Shown here in pieces: positions 18,173 through 26,417 of a stretch of 64,000 nt of DNA; the first letter of the stretch is position 1, and each line of letters begins with the position of its first letter. The DNA is from Alphaproteobacteria bacterium (GTDB lineage: Bacteria > Pseudomonadota > Alphaproteobacteria > JAEULC01). The position numbers were made by a program, and so were the translations under genes. A model generated the notes under the pieces. That model was not told where the DNA came from and made no database searches. It was given only the letters and a program-made list of their open reading frames with translations. Location: contig JADLEG010000300.1 in assembly GCA_020846275.1 (NCBI GenBank), positions 62,001-126,000 of the forward strand. Direction: 5' to 3'.

Positions 18173-19022
18173 TCCGCTCCTCGAAGTTCGCGCGTTGCAG
18201 CGGCACTTCGTGCTGCGCCGTTCCATGCTCGGGCGTCCGCTCAAGGTCGTTCGTGCCGTCGATGGCGTGGATATCAGCGTTCGGCCTGGAAGCACGCTTG
18301 CGCTTGTCGGCGAATCCGGCTCGGGCAAGTCGACGCTGGGCCGCTGCGTTGCGCGGTTGGACACGCCGACCGGCGGGACGGTCCATTTTTCCGGCAAAGA
18401 CGTGTTGGCGGCGCACGGCGCGGCGCTCGGCCAGTTTCGGCGCGAGGTGCAGACAATCTTTCAGGACCCATTTTCCTCGCTGAATCCGCGCCGCACGATC
18501 GGCGACGCTATCGGTGATGGTCCGACAATTCACGGGTTGATGCCGAAAGACGCAATCCGCGACCTGGTCCAGCAACTGCTCACGCGGGTCGGCCTGCGGC
18601 CCGATCATGCGGATCGCTATCCGCACGAGTTTTCCGGAGGCCAGCGTCAACGCATCGCCATCGCGCGCGCCCTGGCGCTTGCACCGAAGTTCATCATTGC
18701 CGACGAAGCCGTTTCATCGCTGGATGTCTCCATACGCGCGCAGATCCTGAACCTGCTATTGGATATCCAGGCAGAACGAGGCTTGAGCTTCCTGTTTATC
18801 TCCCATGACCTGGGGGTTGTCCGGCATGTGGCAGACGACGTGGCGATCATGCAGGCAGGCAAGATTGTCGAGCGCGGCCCGGTTGATCAGATTTTTACTG
18901 ATCCGCGTGAGGCCTATACGAAAGCTCTGCTCCACGCAGTTCCCAGAGCCACGCTTGGACGCCGACATCGCGACGGCGTCGTAGCGCGCACCAGCATGTC
19001 TACGACACGGCCGATCAGTTGA
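18159..19022 (+). CDS. Peptide-type ABC importer ATPase (DppF-like)
   Basis: A 287-residue ATPase with Walker A GESGSGKS, Q-loop region IFQDPFSSLNPR, signature FSGGQRQRIAIARA and Walker B IIADEAVSSLDV, where the usual DEP is DEA. It overlaps the preceding ATPase by 14 bp. It is somewhat short for the family (about 320), lacking most of the cysteine-bearing tail. Its 3' end overlaps the convergent peptidase gene by 8 bp. Confidence 0.9.
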   Translation: MQGVDPLLEVRALQRHFVLRRSMLGRPLKVVRAVDGVDISVRPGSTLALVGESGSGKSTLGRCVARLDTPTGGTVHFSGKDVLAAHGAALGQFRREVQTIFQDPFSSLNPRRTIGDAIGDGPTIHGLMPKDAIRDLVQQLLTRVGLRPDHADRYPHEFSGGQRQRIAIARALALAPKFIIADEAVSSLDVSIRAQILNLLLDIQAERGLSFLFISHDLGVVRHVADDVAIMQAGKIVERGPVDQIFTDPREAYTKALLHAVPRATLGRRHRDGVVARTSMSTTRPIS

Positions 19023-20136
19023 GGTCCCGATCGCGGGGAAAGTGCGTCAGCAACTCCGCACCCCTAGCCGTAACCAGGATCATGTCTTCGGGGCGGCTGC
19101 AGCCGATGCCTTCGGCATAGACGCCCGGCTCGATTGCAAGGACCATCCCTTCCTCCAGCACCGTCGTCGCCGCTTCGTTGATGAACGGCATTTCATGGAG
19201 GCTGAGCCCGATGCCGTGGCCGACAAACGGAAGGATGACGCGCTCCGCCATCCCGGCCCGGCTCGCCACATCGACCGCGGCCTGCCAGATTGCCGACGCG
19301 GGCGCGCCTGGAACTACGGCTGCGATGCCCGCTTCCAGCATTCTCTGCCCGACATCCAATAGGCGCAATTGGTCCTTGCTTGCCCGTCCAACCAGCTTCG
19401 TCCGGTTCGTGTCGGACACGTAACCGCGGTATACGCAGCCGATGTCGATCTGTACGCAATCGCCTTCTTCGAGCTTTCGCGCGGTCGGGAAGGGGTAGTT
19501 GCCATAGGCGTGTGGGCCGCTTCGCACGGTCATGTGGTTGATGAATTCGGCACCGTTGCGCAGCATCGCGGTGGAGGCTTCGGCGGCGACGGAGAGTTCC
19601 GTCACGCCCCGCTGGCATGCCGCGGTTGCTGCTGCGACGCCGATGTCGACAAGGCGGGCGGCCTCGCGAAGCAGTGCGATCTCGTCGGGAAATTTTGTTG
19701 CAGTCGCAAGCCGCATCATGGGGTCGGCATTGACGAATTCAATTGCCGGGAATTGAATCTTCATCTTTTCCGTCAGGTCGTGCGCCAGGTAGCCAAATTC
19801 TATTGCGATCCTGCCTTTGGTTGCGCCCGCCGCATGGAGAACCTGGCCGATCGCGTCGATTCTGGCCGCCTCGCCAAAGTCCAGGTGAGTGAGATGCGCA
19901 GCACAATACTCATCGGCGGCAAGTCCGACATGCCGTGGAATGAGCAGGTAGGGTCCTGCTTCAGGCGTCAAGACTACCGCATGCACGGGGGGCACATGGG
20001 TTGCCGTGAAATAGCGCTGATAGCCGGTCAGGTACCGGGTCCGCGCATTTTCGGATACCACCAGGGCGGCTATGTCTCGAGCGTGCATGAGACCACGCAG
20101 CCTGGACCACCGTCGTTCATAGGATGGTTCGCTCAA
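19015..20136 (-). CDS. M24 metallopeptidase (Xaa-Pro peptidase family)
   Basis: A 373-residue pita-bread peptidase with an N-terminal creatinase-like domain (about 1-140) and a catalytic domain. The five dinuclear-metal ligands are present in order: D in QIDIG, D in SDTNR, H in VGHGIG, E in AIEPGVY and E in SRPEDM. It cleaves Xaa-Pro or related amide bonds and may process peptides brought in by the convergent Dpp-type system. The start is a TTG at 20136 with AAGGTG about 7 bases upstream. Confidence 0.85.
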   Translation of the reverse strand: MSEPSYERRWSRLRGLMHARDIAALVVSENARTRYLTGYQRYFTATHVPPVHAVVLTPEAGPYLLIPRHVGLAADEYCAAHLTHLDFGEAARIDAIGQVLHAAGATKGRIAIEFGYLAHDLTEKMKIQFPAIEFVNADPMMRLATATKFPDEIALLREAARLVDIGVAAATAACQRGVTELSVAAEASTAMLRNGAEFINHMTVRSGPHAYGNYPFPTARKLEEGDCVQIDIGCVYRGYVSDTNRTKLVGRASKDQLRLLDVGQRMLEAGIAAVVPGAPASAIWQAAVDVASRAGMAERVILPFVGHGIGLSLHEMPFINEAATTVLEEGMVLAIEPGVYAEGIGCSRPEDMILVTARGAELLTHFPRDRDLN

Positions 20137-20256
20137 CGTTGTTCACCTTATAGACATGCCATTCGCACGAGCCTCAGGCCCATTCGGAGGACGGTATTTG
20201 CGCCATTCAACAGTAAACCACGGACAGTGAAGCGATAGGTTCGTTTGCCAATAGCA

Positions 20257-20276
20257 GGTGGGTGCAGCGACCCACC
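20257..20276 (-). terminator. Hairpin just after eamA-like gene
   Basis: GGTGGGT and ACCCACC form a perfect 7-bp stem with a 6-base loop, three bases past the transporter stop codon on the minus strand. No U-tract follows, so it is a weak terminator candidate or a 3' stabiliser. Confidence 0.4.
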
Positions 20277-20279
20277 GGA

Positions 20280-21161
20280 TCATTGCGGCTCGACCGGCGT
20301 CGATGGGCCCCTGACCACTGCCTGTTCGCGCATAAAAATGTACAGTCCCGCCCCGACGATCAATGTCGCTCCGAGCAGCGTCGTTACTTGCGGCATTTCC
20401 TCGAAGAACAGGAATCCGAACAGGCCGCCCCAAGGAAGCAGCGTGTATTGAAAGGGTACGACCACGCTCGCGGGCGCGAGTTTGAGGGACCGGTTGATGC
20501 AGAACGAGCCGATCAGCGTCAGAACACCGAGCATTGCCGTAAGAACGAGATCGAAAGCGGTGACCGGAACCCAATATTGAGTTGCCGCCACGCCCGTTGC
20601 GATCAAGAGCCCGGTCTGCTGTCCAAGCAATAGGACCCGATCAGGTGTCTTGCGCAGCGTGCGCGTTGTGGTGAGCACGCCAGCGTAAAGAATGCTGCCG
20701 GTGAGCGCAATCAGTGCCGGCAAGGTCAGAATCGCAGCCGAAGGTCGCAGCGCGATCATCACGCCCGCGAAGCCCACCAAGATTGCGCTCCAGCGCCGCC
20801 AGCCGACGCGGTCGCCTAGCAGGACCGAGATCGCCGTCACATAGATTGGCGTGGCCAAATAGTAGGTCAGGGTGTCGACAATCGGCAGCATTGTGAGCGA
20901 ATAGAAATAGATTGGGATCTCGACCGCGCAGAGCACTATCCGGAGGAGCTGAAGCCACGGATGGGGCAGGATGCGAAGTTCCGCCGGCGGGGTTATCGAT
21001 AGGACCAGCGTCCAGGCAGTCGCGGTTCGAACGAAGAGCACCATGGCGACGGGAAGGCCGACCATCAAGCCTTTGGCTAGAGCCGAGCCAGCCGCCGAGC
21101 ACATGCACGCAAAGAGCATGAGCCCGATGCCGGTGAGTGCTGCGTCACTTCTGAGTTGCAT
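20280..21161 (-). CDS. EamA/DMT-superfamily transporter
   Basis: A 293-residue membrane protein with about ten hydrophobic segments in two EamA repeats. DMT proteins export or exchange amino acids, nucleobases, riboflavin and other metabolites. The ATG at 21161 is preferred over a TTG one codon earlier. It sits 143 bp upstream of the M24 peptidase in the same orientation and could remove excess amino acid released from peptides; that is inference. Confidence 0.85.
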   Translation of the reverse strand: MQLRSDAALTGIGLMLFACMCSAAGSALAKGLMVGLPVAMVLFVRTATAWTLVLSITPPAELRILPHPWLQLLRIVLCAVEIPIYFYSLTMLPIVDTLTYYLATPIYVTAISVLLGDRVGWRRWSAILVGFAGVMIALRPSAAILTLPALIALTGSILYAGVLTTTRTLRKTPDRVLLLGQQTGLLIATGVAATQYWVPVTAFDLVLTAMLGVLTLIGSFCINRSLKLAPASVVVPFQYTLLPWGGLFGFLFFEEMPQVTTLLGATLIVGAGLYIFMREQAVVRGPSTPVEPQ

Positions 21162-21502
21162 CAACAGCGCCGATGATCGACCGCGACGCTCGACAGGGTC
21201 GATATCGTTCGCTCAAGTGACGGGGCAGGGAGCAACGTGAGTGCCTTCACAGGATGAAGCAACCGCCGGAACGATGGTCGTCCCGGTCGCCGCAGGCTTC
21301 GGATATTGCCCCGGGCTGTCGACGGCTGTCTACAACGTCTCGGCCACCCGATCGTTCAAGCTGATTGACCGCGCATTCCAGGCGGGCTCGATGTGTTGGG
21401 CGATCAGGGCAAGCTCGCGATCCTCCTTCAGCGTCTCGATCAGGCTGCGTCCGACCGGAAGACCTGTGTTGCGAGCAAAGATGCGGCGCGTGCCTTGATC
21501 TT
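21162..21502. other. 341-bp gap with possible gene remnant
   Basis: No complete gene is supported. On the minus strand, an open frame from the end of the phosphatase gene to a stop at 21330 reads like real protein (for example RRIFARNTGLPVGRSLIETL) but has no start or family match I recognise; it may be the tail of a gene cut off by the neighbour. The rest (21162-21329) would hold the promoter of the transporter gene. Confidence 0.35.
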
Positions 21503-22315
21503 TCACCGCATCGCGCGGCGCACAGCGGCCAGGGCCTGGCGATGCAGCGCGGCGCTGCCCGCGGCCAGGATGCGCTTGCCGGTCCGCAGCGTGATCGGCT
21601 TGCCGTCCCAGTCGGTGACGACGCCGCCCGCGCCCTCGATCACCGGCCGGAAGGCGGCGAAGTCGTGGATGCTGAGCCCGCTGTCGATCGCCACATCGGT
21701 GCGCCCGGACGCCAGCAGCCCGTAGCTGAAGCAGCTTCCGCCGTAGATCCGCCACTGCGTACGCGACCGCAGCGCCTCGAAGCCCGGCCGGTCCACCGGC
21801 TTGAAGAAGTCCGGGTTGCTCGCGGACATCAACGCGTCCTTGAGGGACTTGCATTGCCTGGTGCGGCAGCGCCTGCCGTTGCGGGTGGTCGGCCGGCCGC
21901 GCGCGCCGACCCAACGGTCGCCGGTGATCGGGTGGTCGATGACGCCGACGATCGGCTCGCCGCGATAGAGCAGCGCGATCAGCGTGCCGAACACCGGCAC
22001 GCCGGCGACGAACGGCGCGGTGCCGTCGATCGGGTCGATCACCCAGAGCAGGTCGGCATCGAGGTTCTGTCCGCCGGCCTCCTCGCCCAGGACGCCGTGG
22101 CCGGGAAAGCGCGCGCGGATCAGGCGGCGCAGGCGGCTTTCGATCCGCCGGTCGATCTTGGTCACCAGGCTGCGGTCGGGCTTGAGCTCGACCAGCGGCC
22201 GGCGTGCGTTCGCCGCGTAGAGGATCTTGCCGCTTTCGTCCGCCAGTGCCTGGGCGAACGCGACGAGCCGATCGAGCATCTTGCCGGCCGGCGGCCGGAT
22301 GACGGTGCTGGGCAT
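21503..22315 (-). CDS. Inositol monophosphatase / histidinol-phosphatase-like enzyme
   Basis: A 270-residue Mg-dependent phosphatase. Metal-site motifs are GEEAGG (E78, E79) and DPIDGT (D94, D97, G98, T99), with a C-terminal IHDFAAFRPVIEGAGG corresponding to the last ligand region. Members dephosphorylate inositol-1-phosphate, histidinol phosphate or similar. The start at 22315 is chosen because upstream frame sequence is out-of-frame ABC ATPase. It trails an amino-acid importer by 23 bp, so a HisN-like role is possible. Confidence 0.82.
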   Translation of the reverse strand: MPSTVIRPPAGKMLDRLVAFAQALADESGKILYAANARRPLVELKPDRSLVTKIDRRIESRLRRLIRARFPGHGVLGEEAGGQNLDADLLWVIDPIDGTAPFVAGVPVFGTLIALLYRGEPIVGVIDHPITGDRWVGARGRPTTRNGRRCRTRQCKSLKDALMSASNPDFFKPVDRPGFEALRSRTQWRIYGGSCFSYGLLASGRTDVAIDSGLSIHDFAAFRPVIEGAGGVVTDWDGKPITLRTGKRILAAGSAALHRQALAAVRRAMR

Positions 22316-22338
22316 TCCCGGAGTTTCCCTTTCGATGT

Positions 22339-23103
22339 CTAGTGCTTGAGTATCTGGCCGAGGAAGGCCCTGGTGCGGTCGCTGCGCGGGCGGGCGAAGA
22401 ACTCGGCGGGCGGCGCCTGCTCGACGATCTCGCCCTTGTCCATGAACACGACCAGGTCGGCGACCGAGCGGGCGAAACCCATCTCGTGCGTTACGACGAT
22501 CATCGTCATGCCTTCCTGGGCAAGCTCGCCCATGACGTCCAGCACCTCCTTGATCATCTCGGGATCGAGCGCCGAGGTGGGTTCGTCGAACAGCATGATC
22601 TGCGGCTTCATGCACAGCGAGCGCGCGATGGCCACCCGCTGCTGCTGTCCGCCCGATAGCTGGGCCGGGTACTTGTCGGCCTGCTCGGGGATGTGCACGC
22701 GCTCCAAGTATTGCATGGCCAGCGCGCGGGCCTCCTTCTTCGATATCTTGCGCACCAGGCGCGGCGCCAGCATCAGGTTTTCGACCGCGGTCAGATGGGG
22801 AAACAGATTGAACTGCTGGAACACCATGCCGACCTCGCGACGAACGGCGTCGATGTTCTTGATCGACGCGGTCAGCTCGATGCCGTCGACGACGATGCGT
22901 CCGCCGTTATGCTCCTCGAGGCGGTTGATGCAGCGGATCATGGTCGACTTGCCTGATCCGGATGGGCCGCAGACCACCACCTTGTGGCCGCGCACGACGT
23001 TGAGACTGACGCCCTTCAGCGCCTGGAAGCCGCCGAAGGATTTCGTTACCTGGTCGAGAACGATGATGGGTTCGCCCGAATCCGCTGGCATGCCGGACCT
23101 CAT
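22339..23103 (-). CDS. Polar amino acid ABC importer ATPase (GlnQ/HisP type)
   Basis: A 254-residue ATPase with Walker [24 protein letters not shown] in the Q-loop region, signature [14 protein letters not shown], Walker [14 protein letters not shown] and [12 protein letters not shown], all diagnostic for the polar amino acid uptake family. The ATG at 23103 overlaps the permease stop as ATGA. It is the last transport gene of the operon before the phosphatase. Confidence 0.92.
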   Translation of the reverse strand: MRSGMPADSGEPIIVLDQVTKSFGGFQALKGVSLNVVRGHKVVVCGPSGSGKSTMIRCINRLEEHNGGRIVVDGIELTASIKNIDAVRREVGMVFQQFNLFPHLTAVENLMLAPRLVRKISKKEARALAMQYLERVHIPEQADKYPAQLSGGQQQRVAIARSLCMKPQIMLFDEPTSALDPEMIKEVLDVMGELAQEGMTMIVVTHEMGFARSVADLVVFMDKGEIVEQAPPAEFFARPRSDRTRAFLGQILKH

Positions 23104-23789
23104 CTCCTGACGTAACGGCCGAAGCGGCGCTCGGCCAGGCCGATGCCGCGCTGGATCAGCCAGGTAAGGCACAGATAGACGATCGCCGCCGACACGAAGA
23201 TCTCATAGGGCGCGAAAGTCTTGGCCACGATCGTCCGCGCCACGCCCGTGATGTCGTACATCGTGATCAGGCTGACCAGCGCCGTGCCCTTGAGCAGGCT
23301 GATGATCTCGTTGCCATAGGCGGGCAGCGACAGGCGGATCGCGATCGGCGCGGTGATATAGAGGAAGCGCTGGTGCGTCTTCAGCCCCAGCGCACGGCCG
23401 GCCTCGTGCAGCCCCCGATCGACGCCCTGGATGCCGCCGCGCAGTATCTCGGCCGTATAGGCCGCGACGTTGAGCGAGAAGGCGAGGATCGCGCACCAGA
23501 ACGGCTCGCGAAGGAACACCCAGAGGAAGCTGTCGCGGATCGCCTCGAACTGCGCCAGCCCGTGGTAGATGATAAAAAGCTGCACCAGCATCGGCGTGCC
23601 GCGAAAGATGTAGGTGTAGACGAAGGCCGTCCATTCCAGCACGGCAATGCCGCTGATGCGCATCAGCACCAGGCCCACCGCCAGCGCCGTGCCGACCACC
23701 AGCGACAGGACCAGCAGCTCGATCGTCAGTCCCATGCCCTCGACGATCTTGGGCAGGCTCTCCCAGACCAGGGCCAGCTCGAAGCTCAT
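23100..23789 (-). CDS. Polar amino acid ABC importer permease (HisM/GlnP type)
   Basis: A 229-residue permease with about five transmembrane segments. [13 protein letters not shown] and the coupling loop [20 protein letters not shown] match the HisMQ family. Its ATG at 23789 overlaps the stop of the preceding permease (ATGA). With that permease it forms the heterodimeric channel. Confidence 0.9.
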   Translation of the reverse strand: MSFELALVWESLPKIVEGMGLTIELLVLSLVVGTALAVGLVLMRISGIAVLEWTAFVYTYIFRGTPMLVQLFIIYHGLAQFEAIRDSFLWVFLREPFWCAILAFSLNVAAYTAEILRGGIQGVDRGLHEAGRALGLKTHQRFLYITAPIAIRLSLPAYGNEIISLLKGTALVSLITMYDITGVARTIVAKTFAPYEIFVSAAIVYLCLTWLIQRGIGLAERRFGRYVRR

Positions 23790-24481
23790 CGCGCCCGGTC
23801 CAGGTGGCGGTTGGCGTAGACCTCGAGCACAGCCACCGTCTTGATGATGACCGACACGAAACCCAGGTAGATGATCGCGACCACCAGATACATGGTGAAA
23901 GGCTTGTTGGTCATGGTGGTCGCGCGGTCGGCGACGTAGACGATCTCCTCGACCCCGATCACCGACAACAGGGCCGTGTCCTTGATCAGCGAGTTCATGT
24001 GGTTGCCGAAGGCGGGCAAGGCCAGGCGCCACATCTGCGGCAGGCGCACGTAGAAGAAGGTCTGCGCGGGCGTCAGGCCCAGCGCCCGCGCCGCTTCGAC
24101 CTGGCCGCGATCGACGCCCAGGAAGGCGCCGCGAAACGTCTCGGTGGCATAGGCGCCGACAATGAAGCTGATGGCCAGCGACCCCGCCCAGAAGGGCGGG
24201 ATGTGGACGAACTTGACCGACGGGTCCACCAACTTGGCGATGCCGGTCAGCGTGACCGCCGAGCCGAAGTAGACGATCAGCAGCACCAGCAACTCGGGCG
24301 TACCGCGCAGGACGGTGGTGTAGGCGTTGGCGATGCCGCGGGCGATCGCGCTGTCGGAAAGCTTGGCCGAGGCGCCTATCAATCCCCACACGACGGTGAA
24401 GATCAATGCGACAAAGAACACCCTGAGGACGACCAGGGCGCCCCAGAGGAACGCGTCAAGCCACTCGACGACAACGCCCAT
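23786..24481 (-). CDS. Polar amino acid ABC importer permease (HisQ type)
   Basis: A 231-residue permease paralogous to the next gene. It has TVLRGTPELLVLLIVYFGS and the coupling loop EAARALGLTPAQTFFYVRLP, with about five transmembrane segments. It follows the binding-protein gene after a 74-bp gap containing an imperfect GC hairpin. Confidence 0.9.
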   Translation of the reverse strand: MGVVVEWLDAFLWGALVVLRVFFVALIFTVVWGLIGASAKLSDSAIARGIANAYTTVLRGTPELLVLLIVYFGSAVTLTGIAKLVDPSVKFVHIPPFWAGSLAISFIVGAYATETFRGAFLGVDRGQVEAARALGLTPAQTFFYVRLPQMWRLALPAFGNHMNSLIKDTALLSVIGVEEIVYVADRATTMTNKPFTMYLVVAIIYLGFVSVIIKTVAVLEVYANRHLDRAR

Positions 24482-24506
24482 CCACCGATGCCCCGGCCTC
24501 GATTGG

Positions 24507-24543
24507 GGAGGAGAGGGACGTCGTGCGGGGCGCCCCTCCTCTC
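24507..24543 (-). other. Imperfect hairpin between amino-acid binding protein and permease genes
   Basis: On the minus strand GAGGA and GGG pair with CCC and TCCTC across a 2-base bulge, and the loop contains the palindrome GGGGCGCCCC. It sits 13 bp past the binding-protein stop, the same position as hairpins in other importer operons of this window. Confidence 0.4.
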
Positions 24544-24555
24544 AAGACAAGCGGC

Positions 24556-25359
24556 TCAGTTGATCGGATAGATCGCGAAGGGGAAGTAGAGCTTGCTGAA
24601 CTTGTCGAGCGTGCCGTCCTTCTTCATGTCGAGGATGGCCGTGTCGATGCGCTTCAGCAGTTCGGGATTGTCCTTGCGCAGGCCGATGCCGGCGCCGGTG
24701 CCGAAATACTTCTCTTCGGTGATCTGCGGGCCCACCACCTCGAACCCCGCGCCGTCCGGCTTGCTGAGGAATTCCAGGTAGGTCTTCATCGGGTTGGTCA
24801 TGATGGCGTCGACGCGCCCGGCCTTGAGGTCGAGATAGATCGCCTCAACGCCCTCGTAGCGTACCACGTTGGCGTCCGGCACGATGGCCTGGAACCAGTT
24901 GTCGTAGGTGGTGGCGCGCTGGATGCCGACGCGGATGCCCTTGAAGGCCGGCTTGTTGAGCGAGCCGTCGGCGTTGAACAATTGCAGTTTCTTGGCCTTG
25001 GGCGCTACGAACTGGCCGATCGACAGGCGGTAGGGCACCGAGAAGTCGATCTTCTGCCGCCGATCCTCGGTGATGGACAGCGACGCCGCGATCAGGTCGA
25101 ACTTGCCCGCCAGCAACGCCGGCAGCAGCCCGTCGAACTTCATGCAGACGTATTCGACTTTCGCGTTCAGGCGCTTGGCGATCTCGTTGGCGACGTCGAT
25201 GTCGTAGCCCTTCAGGACATTGTCGGAGTCACGGTAGTTGAACGGGAAATACGTGCATTCCGATCCAACCATCAGTTTTTCCTGCGCCTGGCCCGGCGTC
25301 GCCACGGCCAGGAGCGAGGCCGTGGCGGCGAACGCCACGGCAAGGTACCGATTGCCCAT
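24556..25359 (-). CDS. Polar amino acid ABC importer binding protein (SBP_bac_3)
   Basis: A 267-residue periplasmic protein. The signal peptide ends near GQAQ (about residue 25), then LMVGSECTYFPFNYRD, GYDIDVANEIAKRL and KFDLIAASLSITEDRRQKIDFS, typical of HisJ/ArgT/GlnH relatives. The family's ligand-contact arginine lies in TEDRRQ. It likely binds a cationic amino acid or opine-like molecule; which one cannot be told. It lies 65 bp after a LuxR-type gene. Confidence 0.9.
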   Translation of the reverse strand: MGNRYLAVAFAATASLLAVATPGQAQEKLMVGSECTYFPFNYRDSDNVLKGYDIDVANEIAKRLNAKVEYVCMKFDGLLPALLAGKFDLIAASLSITEDRRQKIDFSVPYRLSIGQFVAPKAKKLQLFNADGSLNKPAFKGIRVGIQRATTYDNWFQAIVPDANVVRYEGVEAIYLDLKAGRVDAIMTNPMKTYLEFLSKPDGAGFEVVGPQITEEKYFGTGAGIGLRKDNPELLKRIDTAILDMKKDGTLDKFSKLYFPFAIYPIN

Positions 25360-25424
25360 CTCTTCTGTCTCCCGCTGAACGCTTTCCCCACCGTCGGCAA
25401 AAAGCCTATCCGGCAGGCTAAGTA

Positions 25425-26366
25425 TCACTCCGCCGCGCCCGCCGATCCCATCCTGCCAAAGGAGGATGGGTCGATCGGCCCGAACGAACGATGTAGCGGG
25501 TCGGCCGGGCCGATATCCAGCGATTTCACGAACATCGCGAACAACTCGTAGTGGCTCGCGATGCCCAGCTTGGCGTAGAGGTTCTTGCGGTGGGTCTTCA
25601 CCGTCGTGCCCGAGATGTTCAGGTGCAGGCTGATCGACGGCGTGGAGTGTCCCTTGAGGATCAGGTAGGCCACCTCGCGCTCGCGGGCGCTCAGGGCCTG
25701 CCCGCCGAGCTTTGCCGGCGCCCGGCTCGGCCGGGTTCCCGCTTCCTTGACCATGGTCGGCCGGACGCGTCGCCAGTAGCGCGCAAAACACGCGCGCAGA
25801 AACGGGGCGATGCTCCCCAGTACGCGCAGGTCATCCTGGGAGAAGCCGCCCTTGCTGACCGGCTGCAGCAGGGACAATTCGCCCATCTCGCCATGCGGCA
25901 GTTCCATCGCCACCACGACCTCGGCCCGGCCGGGCGGCCAGTCCTTGGTGAGGTAGCCGATCTCCTCCACCTCGCTGACCTGGAACTTCAGGTGCTTGAA
26001 ATGCTGGCTGCGGAAATACGCGTCCGGCGCCACCTCGTTGATGCGGTAGACGCCGCCGCGGATGCCGAGGAGAAAGGCATTGTAGAAAGGATTCAGCAGG
26101 TAGGTGCTGCGGATGTAGTTGATCACGCCGCGCTTGGCCCGCGCGCTTTTCAGCGTGTCGTAGATATGCAGGGGCGGCTGATTGCGGCGATTGACGAAGA
26201 AAATGCCGGCCTCGAAGGCCACGATGCTGCGCACGGCCGTGGCCAGGTGCAGCGGCAGGTCGTCAGCGTCGATATGATCGATGACGGCGGCGCTCGCCTC
26301 GCCCCAGGCCGGCGCCACGGGTGCCGCGCGGTCCGCAGCCCGGCTTGTCGATCCTCTTTTGCCCAT
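25425..26366 (-). CDS. LuxR-family (GerE-type HTH) regulator
   Basis: A 313-residue regulator. The C-terminal helix-turn-helix spans about residues 226-285 (LSAREREVAYLILKGHSTPSI, TVKTHRKNLYAKLGI). The N-terminal 200 residues are a probable sensor region without phosphoacceptor or clear acyl-homoserine-lactone motifs. It lies between a class V aminotransferase-fold gene and the amino-acid importer, all co-oriented, so local control of uptake is likely. Confidence 0.85.
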   Translation of the reverse strand: MGKRGSTSRAADRAAPVAPAWGEASAAVIDHIDADDLPLHLATAVRSIVAFEAGIFFVNRRNQPPLHIYDTLKSARAKRGVINYIRSTYLLNPFYNAFLLGIRGGVYRINEVAPDAYFRSQHFKHLKFQVSEVEEIGYLTKDWPPGRAEVVVAMELPHGEMGELSLLQPVSKGGFSQDDLRVLGSIAPFLRACFARYWRRVRPTMVKEAGTRPSRAPAKLGGQALSAREREVAYLILKGHSTPSISLHLNISGTTVKTHRKNLYAKLGIASHYELFAMFVKSLDIGPADPLHRSFGPIDPSSFGRMGSAGAAE

Positions 26367-26417
26367 CGCCCGGACATCTTAGCCCGGGCAGGCGGTCTGT
26401 CACAAATCTGCAATGTA

